A stretch of DNA of 64,000 nt from Paenibacillus montanisoli (GTDB lineage Bacteria; Bacillota; Bacilli; Paenibacillales; Paenibacillaceae). The notes below the pieces were generated by a model. It was not told where the DNA came from, searched no databases, and was given only the letters and a program-made list of their open reading frames with translations. Each line of letters begins with the position of its first letter. Within the stretch, counting starts at the first letter, position 1. Location: assembly GCF_003268025.1 (NCBI RefSeq), contig NZ_QLUW01000001.1, forward strand, positions 992,001 to 1,056,000, written 5' to 3'. A program made the translations under genes and the position numbers. This document shows, piece after piece, positions 43,601 through 51,110 of this stretch.

Positions 43601-43984
43601 ACGGCGCATTTTCGGCGCAGGGGCATGACGTTCGATGGCAGCGCATCGATCGCTTCGTTCGACCGGGAGCTTGATGCCGGTTATTCCAAAAAGGTGCAAG
43701 CGTATCGGCGCGCGCTGATGGCGCAAAAGCTGCGTGTCGCAGACCCGGCGAACGGTCAGCCCCTCACGGGAGACTGGGTACGGCTGGCGCATCCCGAGTC
43801 CGCCTTCGCTCTCGTGCAGGATCTTCTCGCGGAGGGAGGCCATGGCCGGATTCAGCCCTATTGGCCGGGACCGGCCGATAATGCGGTCATGGCGGCGACG
43901 GATCAAGTTGCGGATCCGGATGGCTCGTCGAGCGATTTATTTCTGCCGACCTTTGCAGGAATGTTGCAAGAAATCGGTGATTGA
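40619..43984 (+). CDS. Large protein, 1121 aa, with tail-like module and degenerate phospholipase D fold
   Basis: The start is GTG at 40619, 4 bp after the previous gene, with GAGGTGAAGCC just upstream. Residues about 80-160 resemble modules found in phage tail proteins (AITSDATVLKLQAGDGAGFP then VVRGFNGTAAQAFSAGDQL). The middle is beta-rich with Pro-rich links (about 625-650). Residues about 860-1050 look like a PLD-family half (LLRAFHEARELIYIESPQFA, SIIVDDVWSLVGTAHFRRRG), but the HxK of the HKD motif is replaced (IRTTSIIVDD), so catalysis is doubtful. No signal peptide. Last gene of the operon; terminator T3 follows 23 bp after the stop. Confidence 0.8.
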   Translation: MNPIQVYTLTPGAAQQYLQNDGLDALGLTGIALSPKWSTASPGIAAYDDAALTLTCSTDLLAPFRGMLEGAFAPAFGTLAEAITSDATVLKLQAGDGAGFPSPTGGGSVLLALYNAAGTKRETVACTARAGDQLTVVRGFNGTAAQAFSAGDQLRMQLARGKNSAQFTQASGEPLLSGCTVFRLHPQAYLRLEHLMKARFGEPAVLPVPACMVIRNKEHFETDQFIDAGAALPLTGTISFHDNRGLIIDPIYVASAFTELIRWRTALQPVGVSGSIGDTGGIQGIASLASTTLLHFVNPHGANFQPAAEQATMEYADGGGNPVADIPAGCLLKLPANHRIQAKPGDEGRLRWGWALSGVMKRTPLTPPALPAGVTLGRPFYRVCVVDLNWHLLGNRTDEEVLGVRKDDGRIPPELLPVVRDQVNINYLADGPDTLAESKRVLSRPNQGMVLAVSMQLDPSLLVPDKPGATAHWPAYPATADPIGNAIPASLSGKLSAAFVSAGLRDVVVTVTGVPAKSHVRIYPQQFVEIAAIAEEPSFLRGDGGANIAGANPADPPDRASILLSNPFRLAEGGARPDPAVLTLDIVITPRGASRRLFGAINVEVGAGPISVPPAPFTGAGVMGTLLTRMQGIGPSPLFGVPLPAPQPAGPAPSNFLDLVARLAAEPSPRQSPRLPTMARHETIIVTGTTDPGVAPTGTLLWEAVLSGARWAGESLSAKHDQGNPGNPAGPDVHAAGVKVSGALAYDAAVAALRRVQPMIPWPSTDGLNPGWIAASMGDNFNVPDDSANLMNTGSGVLLRTAAVASETPLLSDLIPPAAGLTVQQLLNNAAARLGLDASGIAINIHNEPRLQQEIRREFFISKHGLRDAQWSLLRAFHEARELIYIESPQFARTARPGDVPAVTEVDLVETLAEALTDRPNLKIILCLPRLSDFADRFKGWSRQHFKARNEAVGKLRAIAPDRVAVFHPVGFPGRQAAIRTTSIIVDDVWSLVGTAHFRRRGMTFDGSASIASFDRELDAGYSKKVQAYRRALMAQKLRVADPANGQPLTGDWVRLAHPESAFALVQDLLAEGGHGRIQPYWPGPADNAVMAATDQVADPDGSSSDLFLPTFAGMLQEIGD

Positions 43985-44006
43985 GCCCCTGTATAATTCA
44001 TCCTTA

Positions 44007-44038
44007 AAAACCCTTGCGGCGCAAGGGTTTTTTGTTTT
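44007..44038 (+). terminator. Rho-independent terminator, family T3
   Basis: AAAACCCTTGCG-GC-GCAAGGG then TTTTTT. Ends the giant-gene operon. Confidence 0.88.
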
Positions 44039-44051
44039 GACGATTTCATTC

Positions 44052-44079
44052 TTGACACCTGATAGCGATTTAGTAGAAT
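44052..44079 (+). promoter_or_regulatory. Sigma-A promoter of the amino-sugar operon
   Basis: Perfect -35 TTGACA (44052-44057), 16-bp gap, -10 TAGAAT (44074-44079). It leaves a leader of about 110 nt before nanE, with room for binding by the RpiR-type regulator encoded in the operon. Confidence 0.7.
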
Positions 44080-44197
44080 CAGATGTATAAAGGATATTTT
44101 TTCCGTTTTCACCCTAGAAAGTGGATTATTATTTCGCTATTGCCTACGGACTGACAATTTTGAAGATGAATAAGAACGTTTACAAGGAGGGAGTCGA

Positions 44198-44884
44198 GTG
44201 GAGCGGGCTAGAATTCAAGGGCTTGTTGTTTCCTGTCAGGCTTTTCCCGGCGAAGCGCTGTTCGGTTCGGAGTATATGACCAAAATGGCTATTGCTGCAT
44301 GCCAAGGAGGTGCTTCCGGCATTCGCGCGAATGGACCGCAGGATATTGCGGCGATCAAACAATCCGTTAGCGTGCCGGTCATTGGTTTGATGAAAAATGA
44401 CTTGCCGGGCTTCGAGGTGCGCATTACGCCAACGTTGGAAGATGCCTTGATCGTGCATCGCGCGGGTGCCGATATCGTCGCGATTGATGCTACAAGCCGA
44501 CCTAGACCGGACAATAGAAGTTTAAGCGAAACCGTTCGGAAGCTTAAAGAGCTCGGCATAACCGTTATGGCCGATGTTTCAACTTTTGAGGAAGGCTTAA
44601 ATGCGGCAGCGTTAGGCGTCGATTATATCTCGACGACATTGTCAGGATACACCTCGTACAGCCGCCAAATCAAAGAGCCGGATCTAGAATTGGTGGCTCG
44701 ACTTGCTTCGGCGGTCAGCGTGCCCGTTGCGGCGGAAGGCAGAATTAAAACTCCGGAAGAAGCGGCTGCCGCATTGCGGCTTGGCGCGAGCTTAGTCGTT
44801 GTCGGCGGCGCAATCACGCGACCGCAAATGATAACGGCCGCATTTGTATCTACGATGAATCAGCGGGAGGCCGTTTCCGAATGA
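44198..44884 (+). CDS. nanE: N-acetylmannosamine-6-phosphate 2-epimerase
   Basis: A 228-aa TIM-barrel enzyme converting ManNAc-6-phosphate to GlcNAc-6-phosphate in the cytoplasm. Family motifs are GLVVSCQAFPGEAL (residues 5-18), the catalytic Lys in PVIGLMKND, IDATSRPRPDNRSL (about 98-111), DYISTTLSGYT near 145 and PVAAEGRIKTPEEA near 175. Length is normal. Start GTG at 44198, with ACAAGGAGGGAG upstream. Its stop overlaps the start of the regulator gene (ATGA). With murQ and a ROK kinase downstream it fits recycling or use of cell-wall amino sugars. Confidence 0.93.
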   Translation: MERARIQGLVVSCQAFPGEALFGSEYMTKMAIAACQGGASGIRANGPQDIAAIKQSVSVPVIGLMKNDLPGFEVRITPTLEDALIVHRAGADIVAIDATSRPRPDNRSLSETVRKLKELGITVMADVSTFEEGLNAAALGVDYISTTLSGYTSYSRQIKEPDLELVARLASAVSVPVAAEGRIKTPEEAAAALRLGASLVVVGGAITRPQMITAAFVSTMNQREAVSE

Positions 44885-45750
44885 AACCGATTCGAAAGCT
44901 GACGGGCGGATCAAGTATTTTACTGAAAATATCAAGCATGTATTCCTCATTTACTAGAGCGGAGCAAAAGGTAGCGGACGCCGTGCGTGAAGATCCGGAG
45001 GCGGCCGTACTCTCGACGGTTACGGATTTGTCTGAGAAATCAGGCGTTGGCGATACTTCGGTCATTCGCTTTTGCCGTAAGCTCGGCTTCCGCGGTTATC
45101 ATGAATTTAAGCTATCGCTCGCTCAGGATTTGGTATATTCGCCTGTCCATTCGAACGATGCAATTGAGAACGGCGACGACTTCATGTCCGTCGCCAGGAA
45201 AATTACGCAACATCACACCCGGTACTTACAGGATACACTGGAGTTGATCGATGAGAGCGATTTGACGCGGTCAGTGGATCAGCTGACCAGCGGAAAAAAA
45301 ATCTATATTTTCGGAGTCGGGAATTCGGGAATTACCGCTCTCGATGCGCATCATCGGTTTATTCGAATCGGGCTCAGCGCAGAGGTGCAGACGGAATCGC
45401 ATATGATCGCGATGTACGGATCCTTGATAGGCGCTGACAGCGTCGTGCTTGGTATCTCAACCTCCGGAAGCACGAAGGATTTGGTTGATCCCATCAAACA
45501 AGCGAAGCGGAACGGGGCGACGATCATTTGCCTGACGAGCCATCTGAAATCTCCGATTACCCGGCATGCGGATACCGTGCTGCTGGTGCCTGCCATTGAA
45601 TCGCCGTTCGAAGGAGGAGCGCTGTCGACGAAGATTACGCAGATTCACCTGATGGAGATCCTCACTAATCTGATCATGATGAGAGACAGAACCAGGGCAG
45701 ATGAAGCGATTCGCCGAACCTCCGCTTCCGTGGCGGAAAAGCTGTATTAG
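44881..45750 (+). CDS. MurR/RpiR family transcriptional regulator
   Basis: A 289-aa regulator. The N-terminal HTH_6 domain (about residues 10-85) contains EKSGVGDTSVIRFCRKLGF, which gives the recognition helix. The C-terminal SIS domain (about 110-260; KIYIFGVGNSGITALDAHHR, LGISTSGSTKDL) binds a phosphosugar effector. It is likely the local repressor or activator of this operon, responding to MurNAc-6-P, ManNAc-6-P or GlcNAc-6-P. It starts inside the nanE stop codon. No operator can be named with confidence, though the leader at 44086-44197 is the logical place. Confidence 0.92.
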   Translation: MKPIRKLTGGSSILLKISSMYSSFTRAEQKVADAVREDPEAAVLSTVTDLSEKSGVGDTSVIRFCRKLGFRGYHEFKLSLAQDLVYSPVHSNDAIENGDDFMSVARKITQHHTRYLQDTLELIDESDLTRSVDQLTSGKKIYIFGVGNSGITALDAHHRFIRIGLSAEVQTESHMIAMYGSLIGADSVVLGISTSGSTKDLVDPIKQAKRNGATIICLTSHLKSPITRHADTVLLVPAIESPFEGGALSTKITQIHLMEILTNLIMMRDRTRADEAIRRTSASVAEKLY

Positions 45751-45774
45751 AACCTAGAACAGGAGAAATGAAAA

Positions 45775-47700
45775 GTGGCGCATAAAAAAATAGGCATCAT
45801 TACGCAACGGCAAAGTGATTTCACGGACATCCTCGCCAAAACGCCAACGATTCAGGTGCAACGGATCCCAACGGATGAAATACTAAACTATGATCTGGAT
45901 TTATTTGATGCGCTATGCATCCTTGGCGGTACTGAAGAAGTACCCTTGGTGCTTGGCGCGTATGAGCGGATCAAGATTGAGGAGCAAATTGATAAAGGCA
46001 AGAAACTGTTTTGCGAGTTCTGCGGCAGCATAGCGGACTCTTTTATGCTTGAGCCTGCCTCGACACGCTTCAGTAGAATGGTCGTTGCGGCAAAAGACGA
46101 AACAATCCCCGGTCTTCTAGAAGGAGATATTCTGGACGATCAATGCAACGTACATACGAAGCCGCTTTTTGCCAATTCTCAAGCAGCGCCGCTTCTGGTT
46201 TCGAAGTCATTCGTTAACGCTCACCGCCATACCAAACTGGAAAAAGCGGATATTCAAGAGACGGTGAACTGGAGCTTGTGGTTTGAGAAATCCAACGTGC
46301 TCGTAGCAGCGTTCCGGCTATGTAACTTCAACCGCGCACGAATGGCTCCAATGGCGAAGTGGCACAGCTTGATGACCTATATTTTGGAGTGGATATGTGA
46401 AGAGACGGTTAGGATTGATGTGCTGGAACCGCCCTATCATACCGTACCTTTTGATCCGAACAAGGATTTTCGGGCTCAACTGGAAGCATCTGTAACGAAC
46501 GCCGCCGCTTGGTTCGAAAATGCGGATCTTCTAAAGCAGAATGGCAAGCACGGCATACAAGAAGGACTAGGCACGGAGATTGATCCGAATGGCGATCAGA
46601 AGCGGTTGACGACCGTTCGTACCGATTGCGCTGGGGAAGCCGCATTGTTCTACTACATGCACTTTCTGTTGACGGGAGATCCGGCAAGTCTGGAACGTTC
46701 GGACAATCTGCTGACCTTCTGTTTCGAGGCGCTCCAGGTGAAAAGCGGACCATTCAAAGGCATGATAAGGTGGTCAGAGTTCGCATGGGGGACGTGCTAT
46801 CAGGATGATGTCGCCAGAGTCTTGATTCCGCAGCTCTTGAAATGTCTATACGGCAATACGACCGAATATTTGGACGAATGTACGCAGGCGTTGAAGTTTC
46901 TGGTTGACACAACAGGGACTGACGGTACTCGCGTGTCCCGAACGGATCTCATCGATCTCGACGAAGAGAATATGAAGAAGCTGGCATCGGAGCCGGGCAA
47001 TCTGCCGAGCGCCCATTACAACGGATTTTACTTTGGCGCTCTGCTGCTAGGCTGGAAACTTACGGGGAAGGAAGCATTTAAAGCGGCTGGGATCAAAGGC
47101 CTGGAAACGTTGATGTCCGTCTATCCGGAAACCAAGCGGGAACAGAGCGAAACCCAGGAGTTGTGCCGGCTGATTTTGCCGCTTGCTTGGCTGTATTGGG
47201 TAACGGGCGAGCACGTTCATCGGGATTGGCTCTATCAAGTGACAGAAGATTTGCAGAAATTCAAGCATTCTTCCGGGGGCTACCTGGAATGGGATACCGG
47301 TTATAAAGCTGCTTGCAGCAGGACCGAGAACGCGGAATGCTCGTTATTGGCGCACAACGGCGATCCGGTAGTCGATTTGTTGTATTCGCTTAACTGGCTG
47401 CCGCTCGGCTTCATTCAAGCTTACTTCGTCACTGGCGATCCATACTTCAAGCAGTTGTGGGAAGAAATTTCGCAGTTTATGCTTACTTCTCAAATTCACA
47501 GCGGGAATAAGCTTATACACGGCGGTTGGACGCGCGGCTTCGACGTGGAGCTCATGGAAGTGTTTGGAATTCCCAACGATGTCGGTTGGGGGCCTTGGGC
47601 GATGGAATCGGGCTGGACGGTTGCCGAGATCGGAACAGGTCTCATGGCCGGGCTGTTAGCAGATGAATTAAGCCTGCATTACCTAAATTCCGCTTCTTGA
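45775..47700 (+). CDS. Two-domain protein: glutamine-amidotransferase-like fold plus six-hairpin glycosidase-like barrel
   Basis: A 641-aa cytoplasmic protein. Residues 1-215 resemble a class I GATase/ThuA-like alpha/beta fold (KIGIITQRQSDFTDIL, DALCILGGTEEVP, GKKLFCEFCGS). Residues 230-640 have repeating helical pairs with Trp/Tyr-rich motifs (HYNGFYFGALLLGWKLTGKE, SLLAHNGDPVVDLLYSLNWL), as in (alpha/alpha)6 glycoside hydrolases or epimerases. It was not recognised as a named family. It lies between the regulator and murQ, so a hydrolase or epimerase acting on a cell-wall sugar derivative is inferred. Start GTG at 45775, with AGGAGAAATG upstream. Confidence 0.7.
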   Translation: MAHKKIGIITQRQSDFTDILAKTPTIQVQRIPTDEILNYDLDLFDALCILGGTEEVPLVLGAYERIKIEEQIDKGKKLFCEFCGSIADSFMLEPASTRFSRMVVAAKDETIPGLLEGDILDDQCNVHTKPLFANSQAAPLLVSKSFVNAHRHTKLEKADIQETVNWSLWFEKSNVLVAAFRLCNFNRARMAPMAKWHSLMTYILEWICEETVRIDVLEPPYHTVPFDPNKDFRAQLEASVTNAAAWFENADLLKQNGKHGIQEGLGTEIDPNGDQKRLTTVRTDCAGEAALFYYMHFLLTGDPASLERSDNLLTFCFEALQVKSGPFKGMIRWSEFAWGTCYQDDVARVLIPQLLKCLYGNTTEYLDECTQALKFLVDTTGTDGTRVSRTDLIDLDEENMKKLASEPGNLPSAHYNGFYFGALLLGWKLTGKEAFKAAGIKGLETLMSVYPETKREQSETQELCRLILPLAWLYWVTGEHVHRDWLYQVTEDLQKFKHSSGGYLEWDTGYKAACSRTENAECSLLAHNGDPVVDLLYSLNWLPLGFIQAYFVTGDPYFKQLWEEISQFMLTSQIHSGNKLIHGGWTRGFDVELMEVFGIPNDVGWGPWAMESGWTVAEIGTGLMAGLLADELSLHYLNSAS

Positions 47701-47734
47701 ACATAGACCAATCCTGATTACTAGGAGGCACGCA

Positions 47735-48652
47735 TTGTTGAGCAATCCAATCGAAAGCTTAAATACCGAACAGCGAAATCCCCGATCTGACGATCTTGAT
47801 GTATTGTCTTCCCTTGAAATCGTGCAATGCATGAATATGGAGGATCGGCTTGTTGCTCCCGCAGTCGGTGAATGCCTGAACGTCATAGCAGAGGCGATTG
47901 ATACGATTGCCCGGCGGATGGAAAGCGGAGGAAGATTGATCTATGTTGGGGCAGGAACAAGCGGAAAGCTAGGCGCGCTGGATGCTTATGAATTTCCGCC
48001 GACCTTCGGCGTCGATCCTTCTCTTGTGAAATCGCTTACAGCTGGCGAAGGTATATCTGGGCATCGCTCTCCGGAGGAAGCGGAAGATGATGAGTCGCTC
48101 GGCGAAACTGACCTGCAGCTTCTGCAGGTTGATGCGAATGACGCCGTAGTCGGCATCGCCGCCAGCGGTAGTACCCCTTATGTCGTCGGCGCGTTGCGCT
48201 ATGCTCGATCAATTGGATGCGCAACAGTCAGCCTCGCTTGCAATTCGAATTCAGTCATCGGTCGAATCGCCGCTATCGCAATCGAAGTCGTCGTAGGGCC
48301 TGAAGTGCTCGCCGGATCGACAAGACTAAAGGCAGGAACCGCTCAGAAAATGGTACTCAACATGATTAGCACGGGTGTCATGTCACTTCAGGGTAAAGTG
48401 TACCGCAATTATATGGTTAACCTTGTTCCGAGCAACGAGAAGCTTCGAAAACGCGCAAGAGCGATTATACAGCAGCTTACTGGGGCTGACAAGGATGCAG
48501 CTGCCAAGGTTTATGAACAGTCCGGAAACGATATCAGCACAAGTGTCGTCATGTTGACTGCCGGAGTTACGGCTGAAGCGGCAGCCGAATATTTGCGTCA
48601 AGGTAAAGGTCGCATAAGGGAGGCGCTGCGGCTTGCTGGCGCGGCAGGTTAA
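47735..48652 (+). CDS. murQ: N-acetylmuramic acid 6-phosphate etherase
   Basis: A 305-aa SIS-fold lyase that removes D-lactate from MurNAc-6-phosphate to give GlcNAc-6-phosphate. Family motifs: TEQRNPRSDDLDVLSSLEIV at residues 7-26; the SIS core GGRLIYVGAGTSGKLGALDA (about 62-81); EDDESLGETDL with the catalytic Glu; VGIAASGSTPYVVGAL (about 130-145); and KAGTAQKMVLNMISTGVM (about 200-217). Length is normal. Start TTG at 47735 (or TTG at 47738), with CTAGGAGGCA upstream. It works with NanE and the ROK kinase; a MurNAc PTS transporter is not seen in the window. Confidence 0.95.
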   Translation: MLSNPIESLNTEQRNPRSDDLDVLSSLEIVQCMNMEDRLVAPAVGECLNVIAEAIDTIARRMESGGRLIYVGAGTSGKLGALDAYEFPPTFGVDPSLVKSLTAGEGISGHRSPEEAEDDESLGETDLQLLQVDANDAVVGIAASGSTPYVVGALRYARSIGCATVSLACNSNSVIGRIAAIAIEVVVGPEVLAGSTRLKAGTAQKMVLNMISTGVMSLQGKVYRNYMVNLVPSNEKLRKRARAIIQQLTGADKDAAAKVYEQSGNDISTSVVMLTAGVTAEAAAEYLRQGKGRIREALRLAGAAG

Positions 48653-48688
48653 AACCGGATGGCATATGGGGGACGGGGATCCGCATCT

Positions 48689-49588
48689 ATGGGCGAAGTA
48701 ATCGGAATCGATCTAGGCGGAACAAAGATCAAAGCTGGCATTATGGATGAGCAAGGAAATCTGCTTCGGAAACTGGACATGCGTACGCCCATCGAATTAG
48801 GGCGAGCGGGAATTCTTGCCGCTCTCGAACAATTAATCCAATCCTTGCGCAATGAGACCGGAGCGAGGATCGAAGCGGTCGGGATCGGCTCAGCCGGCCA
48901 AATCGATCGCTGCAGGGGGACGGTCACATTTGCGACAGAGCTTTTGCCGGGCTGGACGGGAACCAACATTAAGGAGCTGCTGCAGCAAGCGTGCGGCATT
49001 CCTGTCTTCGTCGAGAATGATGCTAAAACAGCCGCTCTTGGTGAACGATGGCTTGGTGCAGTGCGTGACCTTGCGCACTATATGTTTCTTACGCTTGGCA
49101 CCGGAATCGGCGGCGCGATGATACATGAAGGAAAACTGCTTACGACCCCGTCAGGAGGAGCCGGCAATGTCGGGCATATGGTGCTGCATGCACAGGGATT
49201 CTCATGTAATTGCGGCGGGAGAGGTTGTTTTGAACAATATGCATCGGGTACGGCATTGGATGCCTCTGCCAATCGAATCGATCCGCGCTGGGACAGCCGC
49301 GTGTTGATGGAGAAGCTGTCGGTAAAGGATGAGCGGGCAGAACATGTCATCCTTCGATTTGCGGATGATTTGAGTGCCGGTTTGGTTTCCTTGCATAACA
49401 TCTATGAACCGCAGGTATTCGTTCTTGGCGGCGGCGTGATGGATTCATATCCTTTATGGAAGCCGTATCTAGAGTCTTCGATTCGGAAGCGGACCCGCCA
49501 CCCGATCATTATCGTTCCTGCAAGTCTTGGCAATGATGCCGGCATGATCGGCGCTGCTAGACTTGCTTTCGACGAAATGGCTCTATAG
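48689..49588 (+). CDS. ROK family sugar kinase/N-acetylhexosamine kinase-like
   Basis: A 299-aa protein from the ATG at 48689 (MGEVIGIDLGGTKIKAGIMD). An upstream in-frame ATG at 48659 would add ten residues with no better ribosome site. The phosphate-binding GGTK lies at about 10-13, the catalytic Asp in VFVENDAKTAALGE near 108, the ROK signature around LTLGTGIGGAMIHEGKLL, and the zinc-binding CNCGGRGCFEQYASG near 175. It phosphorylates a free hexose or amino sugar with ATP; given nanE and murQ it probably uses ManNAc, GlcNAc or MurNAc. It starts 37 bp after murQ. Confidence 0.9.
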   Translation: MGEVIGIDLGGTKIKAGIMDEQGNLLRKLDMRTPIELGRAGILAALEQLIQSLRNETGARIEAVGIGSAGQIDRCRGTVTFATELLPGWTGTNIKELLQQACGIPVFVENDAKTAALGERWLGAVRDLAHYMFLTLGTGIGGAMIHEGKLLTTPSGGAGNVGHMVLHAQGFSCNCGGRGCFEQYASGTALDASANRIDPRWDSRVLMEKLSVKDERAEHVILRFADDLSAGLVSLHNIYEPQVFVLGGGVMDSYPLWKPYLESSIRKRTRHPIIIVPASLGNDAGMIGAARLAFDEMAL

Positions 49589-49620
49589 TAAAGCATGATA
49601 TTAAGAGAGGGGAATCATGC

Positions 49621-51039
49621 ATGAGTTTGTTTTACAAACCGCAGGATGGCTGGGCAGGAGATTTTATTCCGTTCTATAAGGACGGACGCTTTCAACTGTT
49701 TTATCTATTGGACTGGCGAAATTCAGAGCAATATGGAGAAGGAACGCCCTGGTATCTGATCAGTACGGACGATTTTGTCCAGTTTGAGGAGCATGGGGAA
49801 GTGATCCCGAGGGGCGGGGAGCATGAGCAGGATTTATATATCTTTACGGGCTGCGCCATCGAAGCGAAAGGACAATATCATATCTTCTACACGGGCCACA
49901 ATCCTCATTTCATGCCAGAGGGGAAGCCGGCTCAAGCCGTCATGCACGCGGTGAGCGACGATCTGCTTCATTGGAGGAAGGCTGAGGAAGATACGTTCTT
50001 CGCGCCTGCCGAGCTCTACGAACCACACGACTGGAGAGATCCGTTCGTGTTCTGGAACGAAGAGGCCGAAGAGTATTGGATGCTGTTGGCCGCCCGGTTG
50101 AAGGACGGCCCCTCCAGAAGAAGGGGCTGCACGGCGCTGTGCGCATCGAAGGATCTCAAGCATTGGGAGGTGCGCGATCCGTTCTGGTCTCCTCATTTAT
50201 ATTACACCCATGAGTGCCCGGATCTGTTCCGCATGGGGGATTGGTGGTACCTCGTGTTCTCAACGTTCAGCGATAAATGGGTGACCCACTACAGAATGAG
50301 CAAATCTCTCCAAGGTCCATGGCTCGCGCCTGATGATGATGCTTTTGACGGTAGAGCGTACTACGCGGCCAAAACGTTCAGCGATGGCAACCGGCGTTAT
50401 GTATTCGGATGGAATCCAACAAAATCGGATGATCGCGACGACGGCCAATGGCAATGGGGAGGAAATCTGGTCGTCCATGAAGTGATTCAGCGTCTTGACG
50501 GTACGCTGAGAGTGAGTATTCCGGAACAAATCGATCATGTTTTCAAGCGGGATTTGCCTGTCCCGTTTAAGCCGGGAATCGGCAAATGGGATATTGACGG
50601 GGATAGGCTGCAGAGTGCGGCAGCGGATTCGTTCTCATGCGCGATTTCGGGGGAACTGCCATCCTGCTGTAAACTCGCGGCTACGATCACTTTCTCGGAA
50701 AACACGCGGAGCTGCGGGATGATGCTGAGGTTCGATGATGACCTGGAGAATGGTTACTATATTCGACTGGAACCGGATCGTAACCGATTCGTCTTCGATT
50801 GCTGGCCCAGAAGAGGGGACGTGCCTTATCTTGTCGATCTTGAGCGCCCCATTACGCTGGTACCGGAAACACCTTATGAACTAAAAGTCATTATGGAAGA
50901 TTCGATTTGTGAAATCTATCTAAATGATCAAGTTGCGATGAGCGCTAGGATGTATGATCATAAACAAGGAAAATGGGGCGTTTTTGTTACGGACGGAGAA
51001 GCCCGATTTAGTCATATCACGTTAAGCGGTCGTGAATAG
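49621..51039 (+). CDS. Glycoside hydrolase family 32-like protein
   Basis: A 472-aa protein with a five-bladed propeller (about residues 1-300) and a beta-sandwich tail (about 310-472). It fits GH32/GH68-clan motifs: the nucleophile Asp in WAGDFIPFY, the transition-state WRDPF (about 138-142) and the acid/base EC in ECPDLF (about 198-203). There is no signal peptide, so substrates would be intracellular. Characterised GH32 members cleave fructosides, but the amino-sugar operon context suggests a different glycoside. ATG at 49621, with GAGAGGGGAAT upstream. Last gene of the operon; a symmetric terminator follows. Confidence 0.85.
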   Translation: MSLFYKPQDGWAGDFIPFYKDGRFQLFYLLDWRNSEQYGEGTPWYLISTDDFVQFEEHGEVIPRGGEHEQDLYIFTGCAIEAKGQYHIFYTGHNPHFMPEGKPAQAVMHAVSDDLLHWRKAEEDTFFAPAELYEPHDWRDPFVFWNEEAEEYWMLLAARLKDGPSRRRGCTALCASKDLKHWEVRDPFWSPHLYYTHECPDLFRMGDWWYLVFSTFSDKWVTHYRMSKSLQGPWLAPDDDAFDGRAYYAAKTFSDGNRRYVFGWNPTKSDDRDDGQWQWGGNLVVHEVIQRLDGTLRVSIPEQIDHVFKRDLPVPFKPGIGKWDIDGDRLQSAAADSFSCAISGELPSCCKLAATITFSENTRSCGMMLRFDDDLENGYYIRLEPDRNRFVFDCWPRRGDVPYLVDLERPITLVPETPYELKVIMEDSICEIYLNDQVAMSARMYDHKQGKWGVFVTDGEARFSHITLSGRE

Positions 51040-51064
51040 AACCAAACGGTTATGCAACAAGAGC

Positions 51065-51096
51065 AAGCCCCCGATCGATATATGATCGGGGGCTTA
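51065..51096. terminator. Bidirectional terminator
   Basis: AAGCCCCCGATC - 7 nt - GATCGGGGGCTT, with T-rich or A-rich flanks on both sides. It ends the plus-strand amino-sugar operon and the minus-strand ABC exporter operon. Confidence 0.85.
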
Positions 51097-51110
51097 TTTC
51101 ATGTTGTAGC

